From: Gigaspora margarita
Lineage: Eukaryota > Glomeromycota > Glomeromycetes > Diversisporales > Gigasporaceae
NCBI GenBank assembly: GCA_009809945.1
Contig: WTPW01000344.1
Coordinates: forward strand, 1-64,000
Direction: 5' to 3'
Length of the DNA stretch: 64,000 nt
Numbering within the stretch: the stretch's first letter is position 1; each line of letters starts with the position of its first letter. The position numbers and the translations under genes are program-made. Shown here piece after piece: positions 22,740 through 33,897 of the stretch. Under the pieces are notes generated by a model, which had not been told where the DNA came from, ran no database searches, and saw only the letters and a program-made list of their open reading frames with translations.

Positions 22740-24262
22740 TAGGTGGTTTACTTTTTTTGTATCCAACTTTCTGTACCAGGTTATATTGATTATTGTAGCA
22801 CAGATCCTGATCTACAAATCAAATTCCAAAAATTATAACACAAGCAGAAAATTTTAAAACAAATGTTTGTTTTGTCTATAATCATTTATTTCTCAAGTAC
22901 TAGTATAAAAAAAACTCTTTTTAATACTCTAACAAAAAGATTTCTTAAATGTTTATACTATATAACTACTTAATTTCTAACTTTATCCTAAAGCTAACCC
23001 TACAATTAATAAATTTTAATGAGTTTTAAAATTTTTACTGCATTACATTAATTAATATAAACTAATATAGGAAGTCAGAGAACCTTTTTTCTTGTTAAAT
23101 CATCTTACACAAATTAAATGTTTTTGTGCTTTAGTGTATATTGCCTTGTTTTTTAATATACAAAACACAAAATATTAAATAAAAACAATAAGTATTTTTT
23201 ATAAAATGAAATTTACTTTTATATATGATTATTACTAATCAATTGATTCAGAATTTATTTTTAACAAAAAATTATTTAAGTATGACATTATATATGTTAT
23301 TTATTTATTATTATTATTATTTGATATTTATAATCAATAAAGACTAATCTAATTAAGTATTATTGTTGTTGTTATTGTTTCAATAGATAAATTTTGATAT
23401 AAATCTTGGCATTGGTAAAAAAAAAAAGCTGTAAGATATTAATTACTTTTCTTAATTATTGTACAGAAACAAAACTACTCTTATTCTTGTATTTTGTCTA
23501 AAATACATAGCAATAAAATATAAGCTTTTTTAAGTAGGTTTTATAATTGCATTATGATTACTATTTTATTTCTCTTTTGGGTAATTTGTTTTTCTATATA
23601 GAACACATTTATATACAGGTTTTAGAATTACCAGATAATGATTTTAATTAATCTTGATTCTTATATTGTAATCTTTATTATAGTATATTCTTGTTTAAAA
23701 CAATCATTACATATTAAATATTCTGATTTAAAATATATAGAAAATTTTATATATATTTATCTAATCATATTTGAGAATTCATGCACCAAAAGTAATAATT
23801 TAATTAGCAATCATATAATTTATTAGTTTTTTTATAACTTAATTTAATGATTTTATAGATGCTTTACAAGGTTTTATTAATTTTGTTGGATCTAAATTTA
23901 TTATTCTAACTATATTAATATATTTATATACAGCCAATCTCTCTAAATGCATAGCTGCAGAGTGGCTAAAATCTTGCATTTAAAGAAAGATATCTCTACG
24001 AGTTGTTGCCCAAATTTGATGTAATTTTTATTTTAATTCTATGAATCCATAGAATTTAAATAAACAATTTTCATCAAATTTGGTCAAGAACTTATAGAGA
24101 TAATATTAATAAATTTTTTAAAATTTTAAAATATTTAACAAAATGATCTAAATGGTATAAATAGAAAAGTGATTGACAATCTAGTATTACACGAAATCTG
24201 TGGTATGCAAACATTTTTTGTGGAGTGAATAGCAATACCCTTAAAATATTTTATATACTTAA
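22740..24262. other. Gene-free AT-rich stretch
   Basis: No credible gene. The repeat word CAAATGTTTGTTTTG with CTAACCCTAC (22850-23010) is a diverged copy of the repeat also seen at 18870 and 35265. An imperfect inverted pair lies at about 23990-24110 (CCCAAATTTGATG and CATCAAATTTGG). The 62-codon plus frame at 23638 is random-like. Confidence 0.35.
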
Positions 24263-24733
24263 GGGGTAGTCCGCCTCTAAAGGGGTAAAAATTGCAGATC
24301 TTATAATAAACAAAAACAGAAATTCATATGTTTTAATTATAGTACAGGAATCTAGCTTGCTTACATATAAAAATTTTTTTTATTACCGTATAGACCCGAA
24401 ATAACGCACAGGGGTGAAATTACAATTTTCGGCCTGAATTAAGCTTAATTCGGGCCGAAATTCGAAATAACACCCCTGTGCGTTATTTCGGGTCTATACG
24501 GTATATAAACCTTCTTTTAGCTTCTGATAAAAGTTGTAGGACTAATTTTTCTGATTCTAATAGAAGTAAAATCATTAAAATTCATTGGATAGATCACGAG
24601 ACATGAGTATGTTTTGATTTTTACTATAGGGATTTTTCTTAAAAACAGAATCACATGAGATTCCATTTTTAAATTAGTAAATCTCCGCCGATTTTTACTA
24701 TGAAATTTATACCCTTCAACTGTGGACTACCCC
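24263..24733. mobile_element. TTAA-flanked MITE, termini GGGGTAGTCC
   Basis: GGGGTAGTCC at the left and GGACTACCCC at the right are perfect inverted ends, each abutting TTAA (24259-24262 and 24734-24737). A TTAA duplication is typical of piggyBac-type transposition, although the terminal bases here are GGGG rather than CCC, so the class is tentative. There is no transposase. A second, palindromic MITE (24384-24503) is nested inside it. Confidence 0.65.
24384..24503. mobile_element. Nearly perfect 120-bp palindromic MITE
   Basis: The left half starts TACCGTATAGACCCGAAATA, then ACGCACAGGGGTG, and the right half is its complement ending TATACGGTA; the centre is GAATTAAGCTTAATTC. Only a few mismatches separate the arms, so this is a young element. 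Related but decayed palindromes with AATAACGCCC occur at 33831-33897, with single arms near 34512 and 46013. Confidence 0.75.
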
Positions 24734-25334
24734 TTAATTATGGATTAAAAGTAAGTTTAAAAGACTGTTGTTGTAAAAACTCACTTAATAATAAATTTTA
24801 ATGGCAAATAATTCTCAATCATGATTGGCTAATTTTGTGTTAAACCAAATCGGTGGATATGAATTACTTTAAGTTAATGTTTTGCTTTTTTATTTATTTA
24901 TTTATTTTTTTTTTTAGTTTCAAAGCGCCTGTTTTGGGCACAAATTTTTATTCGGTTTACTCATCGTTAATTAAGCTTCATATGCTTGAAGGCTTCGAAT
25001 GATCCACTTTTTGCCTATAATACTATTTAAATATGACACGATACTTTATTAGTGAGAAATTCGTTGTATTACTGTTAAGAACAGATATAGAAAACGGACA
25101 AATATTTATTTAATTTTTCATTTATTAATCATAATATATTGAAATAGTGTGGTTATTGATATTTGAGTATCTTGATACATATAATTTAATTTTATACCAT
25201 AATTTACCCCAGTTTACTTTAGTTTACTAATCAGAATGAATAATAATTATATCACAATACTAATACTAAAATAAGATAGTTTAATGTAATACGAAGAGTA
25301 TGCTTGTTAATATTACATAGCTCCCACCGTTATT

Positions 25335-27695
25335 CTACATCAGACTATTGTTAGCAAGAGACGCGTCTGTTTTAGCTAAAGATAAAAATGAAACATCAAT
25401 AATGTATTCTTTGTAGAGTCGGTCAGATTTTTCTAAATTTTCAAGTCGTTTTAGTATTGAAGAAATTTCATGTTCTTTGGCGTCAGATTTTTCTTTGGCA
25501 TCGAATCCGTCAGATTGTGAATCCTCTACAAATGGAGAGAGGCTTTTTCCATATTCATTTCTGAATGGTTTCAATCTTTGTGCAAAACCCCATTGAGAGA
25601 TTAAACCAAACCCTAACCAATTTTTTTTAAAAAAATAATGATGAGCAAAAATTATTCAATTGTAACTCAACTTAAAAGTTCAGCTTACCAAATAAAAATA
25701 CGTAAAAACCCGTAATAGCACTCCAAATACCCCAAGAACGCCTAGAAAACTCAAAATCTATTTATTTAAAATAATAATAGTTATTAAAAATCTTTTTCTT
25801 CATTTAAAAAAGTCCAATATGTAGATCAACTTACAGTTTTCTTCTATTATTATTAATCATTATTAATTATAAATTGTTAATAAGTTACGAAATAATGAAT
25901 TTAGGCCGTTTTTAGTTGATTTTAGGTTAACATCATCCTCCCCCTCGCTTAACTGCCCCCGAAATTAAACAAGCCAATCACAACGCAGTATAAACCTCGT
26001 TAATTATGTGATTAATGTTGACCAATGAGATTTTATCAAATATTCTTGATCTATGTGTTTGTTTAATCCCCCCCATGCCTGAGCCTAAATATTGACGTTA
26101 ACCTAAAAATCAACTAAAAACGGCCTTATTAATAAAATGGATTCGTTTAAATTGACTTACTTTTGTTCTATTTCTTCTTTTAGATAAGTGTTCGGATCTG
26201 CATTAAACTGCATAAGGAACTCGGTTGGTTTCTGGCGTTATTAATAGACAACATTTTAGAAAATTTTAAGGTAAACAACAAAAAATATGATTTAACAAAA
26301 ATTTTCCCACGTGTAGAAGAATTTTAATAAAAATCAAACTTGTATCTGCAAAGGGGACGACCTCTGTATTTAGTAAAAGGTCAATTATAATTAAAAAAAT
26401 TTTTATGGGCATTTCATAATTAACGAAGTAATTTCATGAAATCAAGAGTAAATAAAATAAAATTTAGAACTAGGACTATAAGCTAAGGCTAAAGATTAAA
26501 TTAGTGTTAGGGAAGAATTGTTGGAGGAAGCTAAGCATTTTTTTACTTAAGCATTAAGAACACATCAAATCTTTGAGATATAGAAAAATATGGTATGAAC
26601 ACCACTGATATGTTTCAGAAAACTCATAAAATAAAAGAAAATAAAATAAGAATTTGTTATACAATAATTAGAAAATAAAATTTTTTATTTTAATTATGAA
26701 ATTTCTAAACCGTTCTTACGTATGTTTGATTCAATATAAGGTTGATTAATATAATTTGGTGTGCCAAAGTAACTCAAAATATCCGAATTTATAGCATATT
26801 TGATCGTTCTAGTAAACCTCAAATAATATACCTACAAATTTTTTAAAAATACGTAAATTTAGCTATTCTCTGAAATTATTATCATAAATATACGTACAAT
26901 TCTGTCACTTTTAGGTTGCGATAAGTAATACTCATTTTTCCATATTAGAGATTCTTCAAATGGAGATAGTATGCCACCATTAAGAAGTTTAGGATATAGA
27001 TCATACTCTAAATCATTTATTTATCTTCGTATTATTACTATCAAACTCATAAAGCAACTAAAATATATCATTTAATTTTAGAAAATCTTGCCTTGATCAA
27101 ATGCCATCATATACATGGATATATTTGATTGGAAACATTATATGTTGAATCCGTGATATATATAATAAGCGTAATTATTGTTTCCCCCTTTGCATTGTAA
27201 TTTGATAAAAATGCTCCAGAATAAGGACGTCCAAATGAGAAATTATTAGATATAGTTTTGATGATGAAGTCACTACAAATTCCTAAAATTTGAAGAAAGG
27301 TACGTTATGTGCTTGGTGTGAAAGTAGTAATGAAATAAATATTTACTTGGGCGAGTTAAATAAGTGATATTATTCAAAAAACAGTCAATGGTGAAATTAT
27401 ATTCGTGAGCAAAATGGATATCTATATTGAATCAAAAAAATTTTTTTTACATTATCATTATATTCTAAAGGTTAATTTTACCATTCTTAACTTAAAAATT
27501 CTCACTTGGTAATGGCAAATAATCAGATGAGGTGAAAAGCGTATTAACACTAGGCAGTTCATCATGGAATTCGATGCACAACCCTACAAGTATAGCTATC
27601 AATAATCCCATGGATATAACGATAACAGAACGTCGAAAAATCAAAAGTGACGTTGGTTCGTTTTTATATATTTTTCCCAAAAATCTGATAGGCAT
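25335..27695 (-). CDS. Two-helix membrane protein, about nine exons
   Basis: A spliced minus-strand gene. Proposed exons: 27695-27506, 27421-27347, 27282-about 27115, 27007-26898, 26831-26720, 26231-26161, 25843-25835 (9-bp microexon), 25741-25689 and 25612-25335. GT-AG borders keep phase for exons 1-3, 4-5 and 6-9; the joins 3-4 and 5-6 are uncertain and may hide small exons or a lesion. The product of roughly 350 residues has a basic N-terminus, a first helix (VIVISMGLLIAILVGLCI, residues 24-41), a middle part with NIT and NVS glycosylation sequons, a second helix (WGIWSAITGFYVFLFGFGLI), then a charged tail predicted as coiled coil (EISSILKRLENLEKSDRLYK). This suggests both ends in the cytosol and a lumenal or extracellular loop. 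I do not recognise the family. Coding exons are clearly more protein-like than the surrounding sequence. Confidence 0.7.
25904..26125. mobile_element. MITE in an intron, termini GGCCGTTTTTAGTTGAT
   Basis: The left terminus GGCCGTTTTTAGTTGATTTT, then AGGTTAAC, is mirrored at the right (GTTAACCTAAAAATCAACTA, then AAAACGGCC). Flanks are TTA on both sides. The interior is relatively GC-rich with CCCCC runs. It lies in the intron between the proposed exons 6 and 7 of the membrane-protein gene, so that gene tolerates it by splicing. Confidence 0.7.
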
Positions 27696-27699
27696 TTTT

Positions 27700-28592
27700 A
27701 TTTAATTAATACAATTTTATTTTTCTTATTACAAGAATGAAAAGGAAAAAGAATTTATGGCTATCTACCGTTCTTATTACTTCTTAAATATACATTTAAC
27801 TTGATCTAAAACTATTAGACGTTTTAAATGAATGCTCAATACAGGAAATTCCTACCGTATATTTCACAAACCTTTATTGAGAAATCGATATCAATGATTG
27901 ATGAAGAATATTTCTGTTTAGGTGTGACATGTGGGAATATCTTAGAAAGGATTCTTTTTTTTTTAAATATAGATGCTTAACCTTAAGTTCTCCCAACAAA
28001 AATACCTACTCGTACCATCAAACTAAATGAATATTCTTTTTTCAGAAGTAATTAGTAACTGGCTTTCAGATATCAACGTTACTCAATAGATGCCCGATAT
28101 GGAATATTATGTCGTGTAAGAACGCCCTTTGTCGTTATTTTGAATAATGGCTCAAACTTGTGATTAGGACCTAATCGAAACAATGCTACCCGGGTTACCA
28201 GAACGGGCGATTATCCGTGTAAAATTTTATCTGAAAAACATTTGCACGCGCCTAAGTAGAGATGGGCAAAATTGGCATAGTATGCTGCATGCATGCTTGT
28301 TATATGCAGCGTAGCTAAATTCTATTTTTATGAGATAAAAGAGTAAAAAAATGCGTAAATATAGAAGCAATATTTATTTATAAATTATTTGTTTTAATTC
28401 TGGGTTTACCTTATATAGGGATGGAAAAAAAACAACAGTTTTTTAGATGTTTTAAACCATTTTAAAAAAATCTTTTAAAACATTGGCGCTTGGACTAAAA
28501 ATTTAAAATTTAGGGCTAAAATGCCGCTTCACCAAATTTCTTATAAATAACTTTTTAAAGAAGAAATATTCATTTTATAAACTCTTATTTAT
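27700..28592. other. Gene-free region upstream of the membrane-protein gene
   Basis: This would contain the promoter of the minus-strand gene starting at 27695. I see no clear core promoter motif beyond AT-rich sequence and a T-run near 27954-27964. A GCATGCATGC palindrome is at 28287-28296. No gene-like frame. Confidence 0.3.
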
Positions 28593-28806
28593 TGTCACGG
28601 CTGATGCTGAAGTTGGCTGATGCTGAAGCTTTGACCTATTTTGATATAAAATTTTAAATTTTTTTGGATGTTTTTTTTTTTTGTTATTTCTTATAGGGTT
28701 AGGGTAGGGTTTGGGTGTAGATTTCATATTTATAGAATATATATGGATTTTAGCAGGGCTTATAGTTTCAAATCGAGACCCCATAGCTTCAGCATCAGCT
28801 GTGACA
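28593..28806. mobile_element. MITE, termini TGTCACGGCTGATGCTGAAG
   Basis: The left end TGTCACGGCTGATGCTGAAG is matched on the right by the complement of TGTCACAGCTGATGCTGAAG. Flanks carry a 5-bp TTTAT on each side (28588-28592, 28807-28811). The interior contains TAGGGTTAGGGTAGGGTTTG. A related copy with CTTAT flanks is at 31369-31535. The 96-codon minus frame over it is not a gene. Confidence 0.72.
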
Positions 28807-28811
28807 TTTAT

Positions 28812-29861
28812 TATATAATTACAAGAAATACATAATTGCTTAACTATATATATACACGTATACATGGCTTTTTTTTTTGTACGCTCTTTTCTAATCTAAT
28901 GCATAACTATAAATTTAATTATCATCATCTTCGAACCAACCATCAATTTCAATTCCTTTTTGAATTCTCAAATTCTGGTAGACTGCAACAAGTTTTCTTT
29001 ACCTGTTCATTATAGACATGCACGATATTTATTATGAATAAACCCAAAGTTAGGCCAGCAATGTACTGCTGCTGCCGAAAAAGCTAGAACATTTGTAAAG
29101 TTCAAGCGAATTTCTTTTAATGGAGGTCTCCCACGGAGTATGAATGTTTATAATTTTATATTTTAAAAGAGATAACGATAAAATTGCATTTGACGAAATT
29201 AGTTAAATAAATAAATACTATCCATTATTACGTATTATGATTACATCAGAATGTATTAAAACATTTAAACCATTTTTAAATCAATCAATCACATTGCGTT
29301 TCAAAACATAGTACTCTGCGTGAAACGATTTTTTTACTTAGTGGAAAATTAAAACTCACATGTATTTGTTGTATAAATAATATTTATCACGGATGGTAGT
29401 ACGCTGTACACTAGCTAATATTGCCTGACGAAATAGTTTCGTCTAAGACGAATGATGAAACCGCTTCGTCTGGCAGCTTCAATTAGACGAATGACGAATG
29501 ACGAAACTCGTGATATTTATGAAAAAAAATAAATAAAAATAAAACGTGCGATATTAACTTTAGGAATCATTAAAAACCGGTTAGGCATAAACGCCTTCTG
29601 GCGTTCTGAGGCTATCCGATGTAAAACAAAATTTTGATGATAACACAGTAATATATTATTTGTATATTTTAACATAAAAAAGCCTCTTTATAGGTAAAAT
29701 TTCATGATACGCATTTTTAGCTAGTTGTCATAGTAAAATTTTGTGATATTACGATTTCTGTTAGTTGTTTATGTTACACGAAGATTCGAAGATCCTGCAA
29801 TTTTTATTGGTTCCGATCCTAAATTTTGTGCACCATATGGGCCGATTTGGATCTTTTAGTA
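28812..29861. other. Gene-free stretch before the pogo element
   Basis: No gene is apparent. Around 29430-29510 a short repeated theme (GACGAATGACGAA and GACGAAAT with its complement TTTCGTC) forms a local inverted cluster. The rest is AT-rich with no recognisable feature. Confidence 0.3.
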
Positions 29862-30789
29862 CAGTCGTCCTCCCCTATGATCACACAGTTAGGCACGTAC
29901 CAATCAGGTGATTATAAAGAAGTGTGACTATATAAAGGTTATCTCTATATAAGCACGCTTATATTAAAAAATAATTAATGTGATTTAATAGAGGTAAATA
30001 TTTAAACAATCAATTTTTTTTTCGCATGTAGTACGTACGCAAATAGAACGGAATTCATCAATTAATTTTCCTACTAAAAATGGAACTTTCAAGTCTACAT
30101 TAACCGTACGATCAAATTTTTTCGTATGTCCGTCTGAATCTACAGTACAATACTACTTTACTATTACATAAAAGCTAAGTAGAATTCTTATTTATTGTTC
30201 TTCTATAAATGTATTCATTAAAATAATGCTAATTCTTTCTTGTTTTTTATGAAGTTTCAAGTAAGGCACTCGACTTGATCAGGGGTACGTGCTCAGGATT
30301 CGAAACATTTCGAAGGTAGTTTTTGTGGACAGTATCGTTTAAATGACATTACTAAATTCGCATACCCTAATGCTAACCGGTCACGAAACTGTCCATAAGA
30401 ATTATCTGTAGGTTTTCCAACGGATCACGACGAAGACACAAATACTAGTTTAAGTACGTATTTATCATATAACGATAAAGAGTTTTCTTGCTTGGGTTCA
30501 GCAATTAATCTCTTTCTTTAATAGATGTAACACGATTTGGTAGTAAAAGGAAAACTACTATTATTTGTGATGTCCAACTGATACGAATTCGCTTTTATGT
30601 TCACACTTTCAGTACGATGAACTTATCAAAGATTTTTTTCTGAGCATAGGACTATATATTTACATAGATAATATACGTATGTTGAAAAATAATATGTGTA
30701 TAAAAAAGAAAAAAAACCATAATAATGATAGTAATATCACAATACGGTATCATAACTTCCTCGTACTCATCCTCGTTATTTAACGGTGT

Positions 30790-30813
30790 AAAAAAATCAC
30801 CAATAGATGTTTG
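30790..30813 (-). other. PIP-box-like motif QTSIGDFF in the transposase tail
   Basis: QTSIGDFF fits the PCNA-interacting consensus Q-x-x-[ILM]-x-x-[FY]-[FY] and is preceded by basic residues (SKR). It lies near the C-terminus of a pogo-type transposase. The Drosophila pogo transposase is known to carry a C-terminal PCNA-binding motif, so the position agrees with family knowledge. Confidence 0.7.
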
Positions 30814-31368
30814 GCGCTTAGATTCAACATATTTTCGGTTTACCAAAGTTAAGTATTTTCGAAAAATTTTAAGGTCCTCAGCTTTGAAACCTGCATCAGT
30901 TTGTTGTTCAAAAAAAACTAATAAACTTCTTTAAACCCATTAATCCTTCTGAAATAGGAATTTCTGGTTGTTCTTCATCTGAATCATTAGGATCCATTCT
31001 CGCGTTGATTTGCTTCATCTAAAACGATTTCAATAATTTCTGAGTCTTCAAGCTTTTCCTCGGTTATGATATGCAAATTATTGAGATCTAAATATGTGTT
31101 TAATTGGCCTTCTATTTCCAGATCTGGATTTTGAGAGGTCAAATCTATTTGACATCCTCTTCTTGCTGTTCTGACAATGTATCCTGAATATTAATAGTGG
31201 TTCTATTTCTTCACGGGAAACTGATGGCAGAATTCCGGTTTTCCTCCAACAATTGACAATTACTAAATCTTCAACGGCGTCCAAAGACTCAGATATGTAG
31301 TAAATAGCATCTTTAATATTTAATTTGTTTCTAATTGAAATGAAATATAATTATATTAAAAAGCTTAT

Positions 31369-31535
31369 TGTTGCAGCTGATGCTAGAATCGACTTTATTT
31401 TATTAAGAAATTTTAAAAATATTTTTGGGATATATTTTTAGAGTTAGGTTAAGGCTTAGGGATGGATTTATTTATAAAAGTTATGTATGGGTTTAGTAGA
31501 ATTAAATAAAGGCATCTCTTAGCATCAGTCATGAA
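31369..31535. mobile_element. MITE related to 28593, with CTTAT duplication
   Basis: The ends TGTTGCAGCTGATGCTAG and, inverted, TTCATGACTGATGCTAAG resemble those of the copy at 28593-28806, and both sides carry CTTAT (31364-31368, 31536-31540). The interior has TTAGAGTTAGGTTAAGGCTTAG. It interrupts the pogo transposase between its DDE end and the C-terminal helix block, so it is younger than pogo's decay or part of it. Confidence 0.7.
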
Positions 31536-32419
31536 CTTATTGAAGAATTAAGTTCTAACTTTTTTAAATCTTCATTATTTTCAAATTGCATTAGTAGGTG
31601 ACGGATGTATTTTTGCTTATATTTGGATTTGAAACTTTTGATAACACCCGCATCCATAGGCTGACATTCGAATAATCAGGAATGGTACGTGGTTGACCAT
31701 AACCACTACCATAACGACCCTTACTCCCACCAGTACTATGTTTACCATGATTACGACAGTTACTACGATTACCACGATTACTACCACTACCACTACCACG
31801 ACTACCACGACTACCACACTACCACTACTACCACGACTAGTTAATCTTTGCTGACCTCGACTTCGACCTTGACAATTCCTACGTAAAGCAGTTGTCACTT
31901 CAGGTTCTGAATGAACAGATGTTTCTTCATATAAATCAGAATTTGATTCTTCTGATTCGTGTGTTTCATAAGAATTAGGTTGGTTATGCTCTGATCCATA
32001 TTTGTTAACCATTCAGAAAATATATTATTTCGCATCTATGCCCGAGAGTTTGCACGATAAGTGACAGGTAAGGAATCATAATTAATATTATGAAGTACTT
32101 GAGGAGAAATTGAAAACCCAATTACTAATAGTTTTAATTTTTCAGTTACAGTTGCGTTAATGCTAGCATAATTGTAATCCGCGATCGATCCTAATTATAC
32201 AAAATCGTTAAAATAATTATTTTATTATTAAATGAATTTGAGAGACCAACATGAGATTGGTTCCGACATGGGATCAATTAGTAGTTTTATGATTAAATAC
32301 TAAGTGACTGCATGTAGAAACTAGGAATGTTATCCTGCTTGCCAATACTCTGTTTGACCTGTTTGAAACTGAACCCAATGGAACTCGAGTTTTTGTGGTC
32401 ACATGATTTTATTATTAAA

Positions 32420-32810
32420 TTATGCTCCAAACGAATTGGGTGAGCAATATTGATTTGTAATAAACTTTAGATTATCATTATCGATAGCAGTTTTATTAAA
32501 CTGCTCATGCAAGCATAATTATTAGTACATTTATATAAACTGAGTTCAAAAATTGGTTTTTATATAAATATGCTCCAAGGTTTTAAGCACAAGCTAACTG
32601 GTTGGAGCATGGTAACATCAATAACATATCTAGTCGAAACCAACATCTTATTGCACGGGTCTTATGTGACAATCCGTGCTTTTTCATTTACTTATTGGCA
32701 TGGGATTGTTATGTCAGACACTGTGCAATAAGATAACCTGTTACACACACGGGTTCATATTTAAATTCTGTGCCTTCAGCACGGAATATGAACCTGTGTG
32801 TAACTGGGTT
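32420..32810. repeat. Cluster of nested inverted repeats in the pogo DDE domain
   Basis: At least two hairpins are clear: GTTACACACACGGGTTCATA, then TTT, pairs with the stretch ending AATATGAACCTGTGTGTAAC (32742-32806), and TCTTATTGCACGGGTCTTAT pairs with the stretch ending TGTGCAATAAGATAACC (about 32645-32740). ATGCTCCAA and TTGGAGCAT words (32423 and 32600) may be the ends of an outer element. The insertion splits the transposase text after NADETELFF. The 66-codon plus frame at 32676 is a by-product. Confidence 0.55.
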
Positions 32811-33830
32811 ATTCACTCACAATATATAATAACTAGCCTTTTAAATCCAGGTCTTGATCAAGATGCAAGTGTTTGATCTGGTGCCATTCAAAAAAAAGCT
32901 CTGTCTCATCAGCATTGAACACATTATCCAATGTATAATTTTCAATTAATTCACGTAATTTTCTCTAGATTCCGGAAGTGAAGATAGTGGTGCACTGTTG
33001 GCTTCTCCATGTAAGTGAAAATTTCTAAGATTATTACGCTGTTTAAATTTATGAATCCATCTTTTGGAAAATTTTAAAGCATCATCATCCAAGTTCAAGG
33101 CTTTTGCAAAAACAGCTGCCTTTTCCTTAAGCATTAATTCCGTTAGAATCATTTCACTATTGATAACTTGTTCAACCCAGAGTCTCATTGGTTGATCCAA
33201 TAAAGGATATTTCACTTTTGTATGCTGAAAATCACTGGGCCTAATTGGTCATCTGTAACTGCTAACCATTTTGACTTATCTTTTAATATTTTAGAAATTG
33301 TAGACTGCTCCAAATTTAAACTGGGATCTTGCGAATTGAAATGGTCTGCAATCTCGATTTGTCTTTTGTTTAGGATTCTTTTCACTATATTCACATATTT
33401 CACGTTTTAAATGTTCACTAACAGCCATTCTGGGTCTTTTTTGTGGTAAATTATTAGATGACATATATAAGCAAAGGATTCGCCTAAAGGATTTATGAAA
33501 GGATTTATGAAACCTTTTTATGTTTATAGTGTGATGGCAACTACAATTACGAAATTTATCTGAAAATATAAGGATGATGGCAAGTGAAGTTATAATTTTA
33601 AATTTACTTTTTTAAATAATTATTATTGACTTCAGTTAACTTTATTTGAATTCAAAGAATAGCATTAAATTTACAGGCATCCTGTCACCAACAAGCTTTA
33701 ACTATACAAGCTGTTTGGCAAAATCTTGTTTACATGATTGTTATTGTAAGTTCTATACTTAGATTTATAGAGAATTCTATGTATGCCATCACTTGCGCTT
33801 TATTTTGAGTATATGGGCGTTATTTAAATT

Positions 33831-33897
33831 ACGTACATGGGCGTTATTTCGGTCGATTTTTGGATAGCTTGGTTTTTAAAATAACGCCCATGTACGT
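33831..33897. repeat. Short palindrome of the AATAACGCCC family
   Basis: ACGTACATGGGCGTTATTTC at the left pairs with AAATAACGCCCATGTACGT at the right. It shares AATAACGC with the palindromic MITE at 24384-24503 and with single arms at 34512 and 46013. Located in the 5' non-coding part of the pogo element. Confidence 0.55.

Larger units (their letters stand above)
30652..33464 (-). pseudogene. Pogo/Tigger-type transposase, broken, with PIP-box tail
   Basis: The start MSSNNLPQKRPRMAVSEHLK (ATG at 33462-33464) opens a pogo-like DNA-binding region: HTH text IEIADHFNSQDPSLNLEQST (one frame change after NPKQK), then the CENP-B-type second HTH with EKAAVFAKAL and FSKRWIHKFKQRNNLRNF (33215-32946). 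The DDE domain begins at FNADETELFF (about 32860-32890), continues after an insertion with TEKLKLLVIGFSI and YRANSRA (about 32020-32150), is expanded by an acidic tract and a GTG-repeat poly-Val tract (31690-32012), and resumes at CQPMDAGVIKSFKSKYK (about 31620-31665). After a MITE come DAVEDLVIVNCWRKTGILP (31078-31284) and an acidic tail. It closes with VESKRQTSIGDFF (30790-30825), a match to the PCNA-binding consensus. Frameshifts and insertions make it inactive. Confidence 0.85.

Noticed and set aside
31617-32012. 131-codon protein with a poly-Val run
   Set aside because: It is an internal piece of the broken pogo transposase with a trinucleotide expansion; its ends match DDE domain text in shifted frames.
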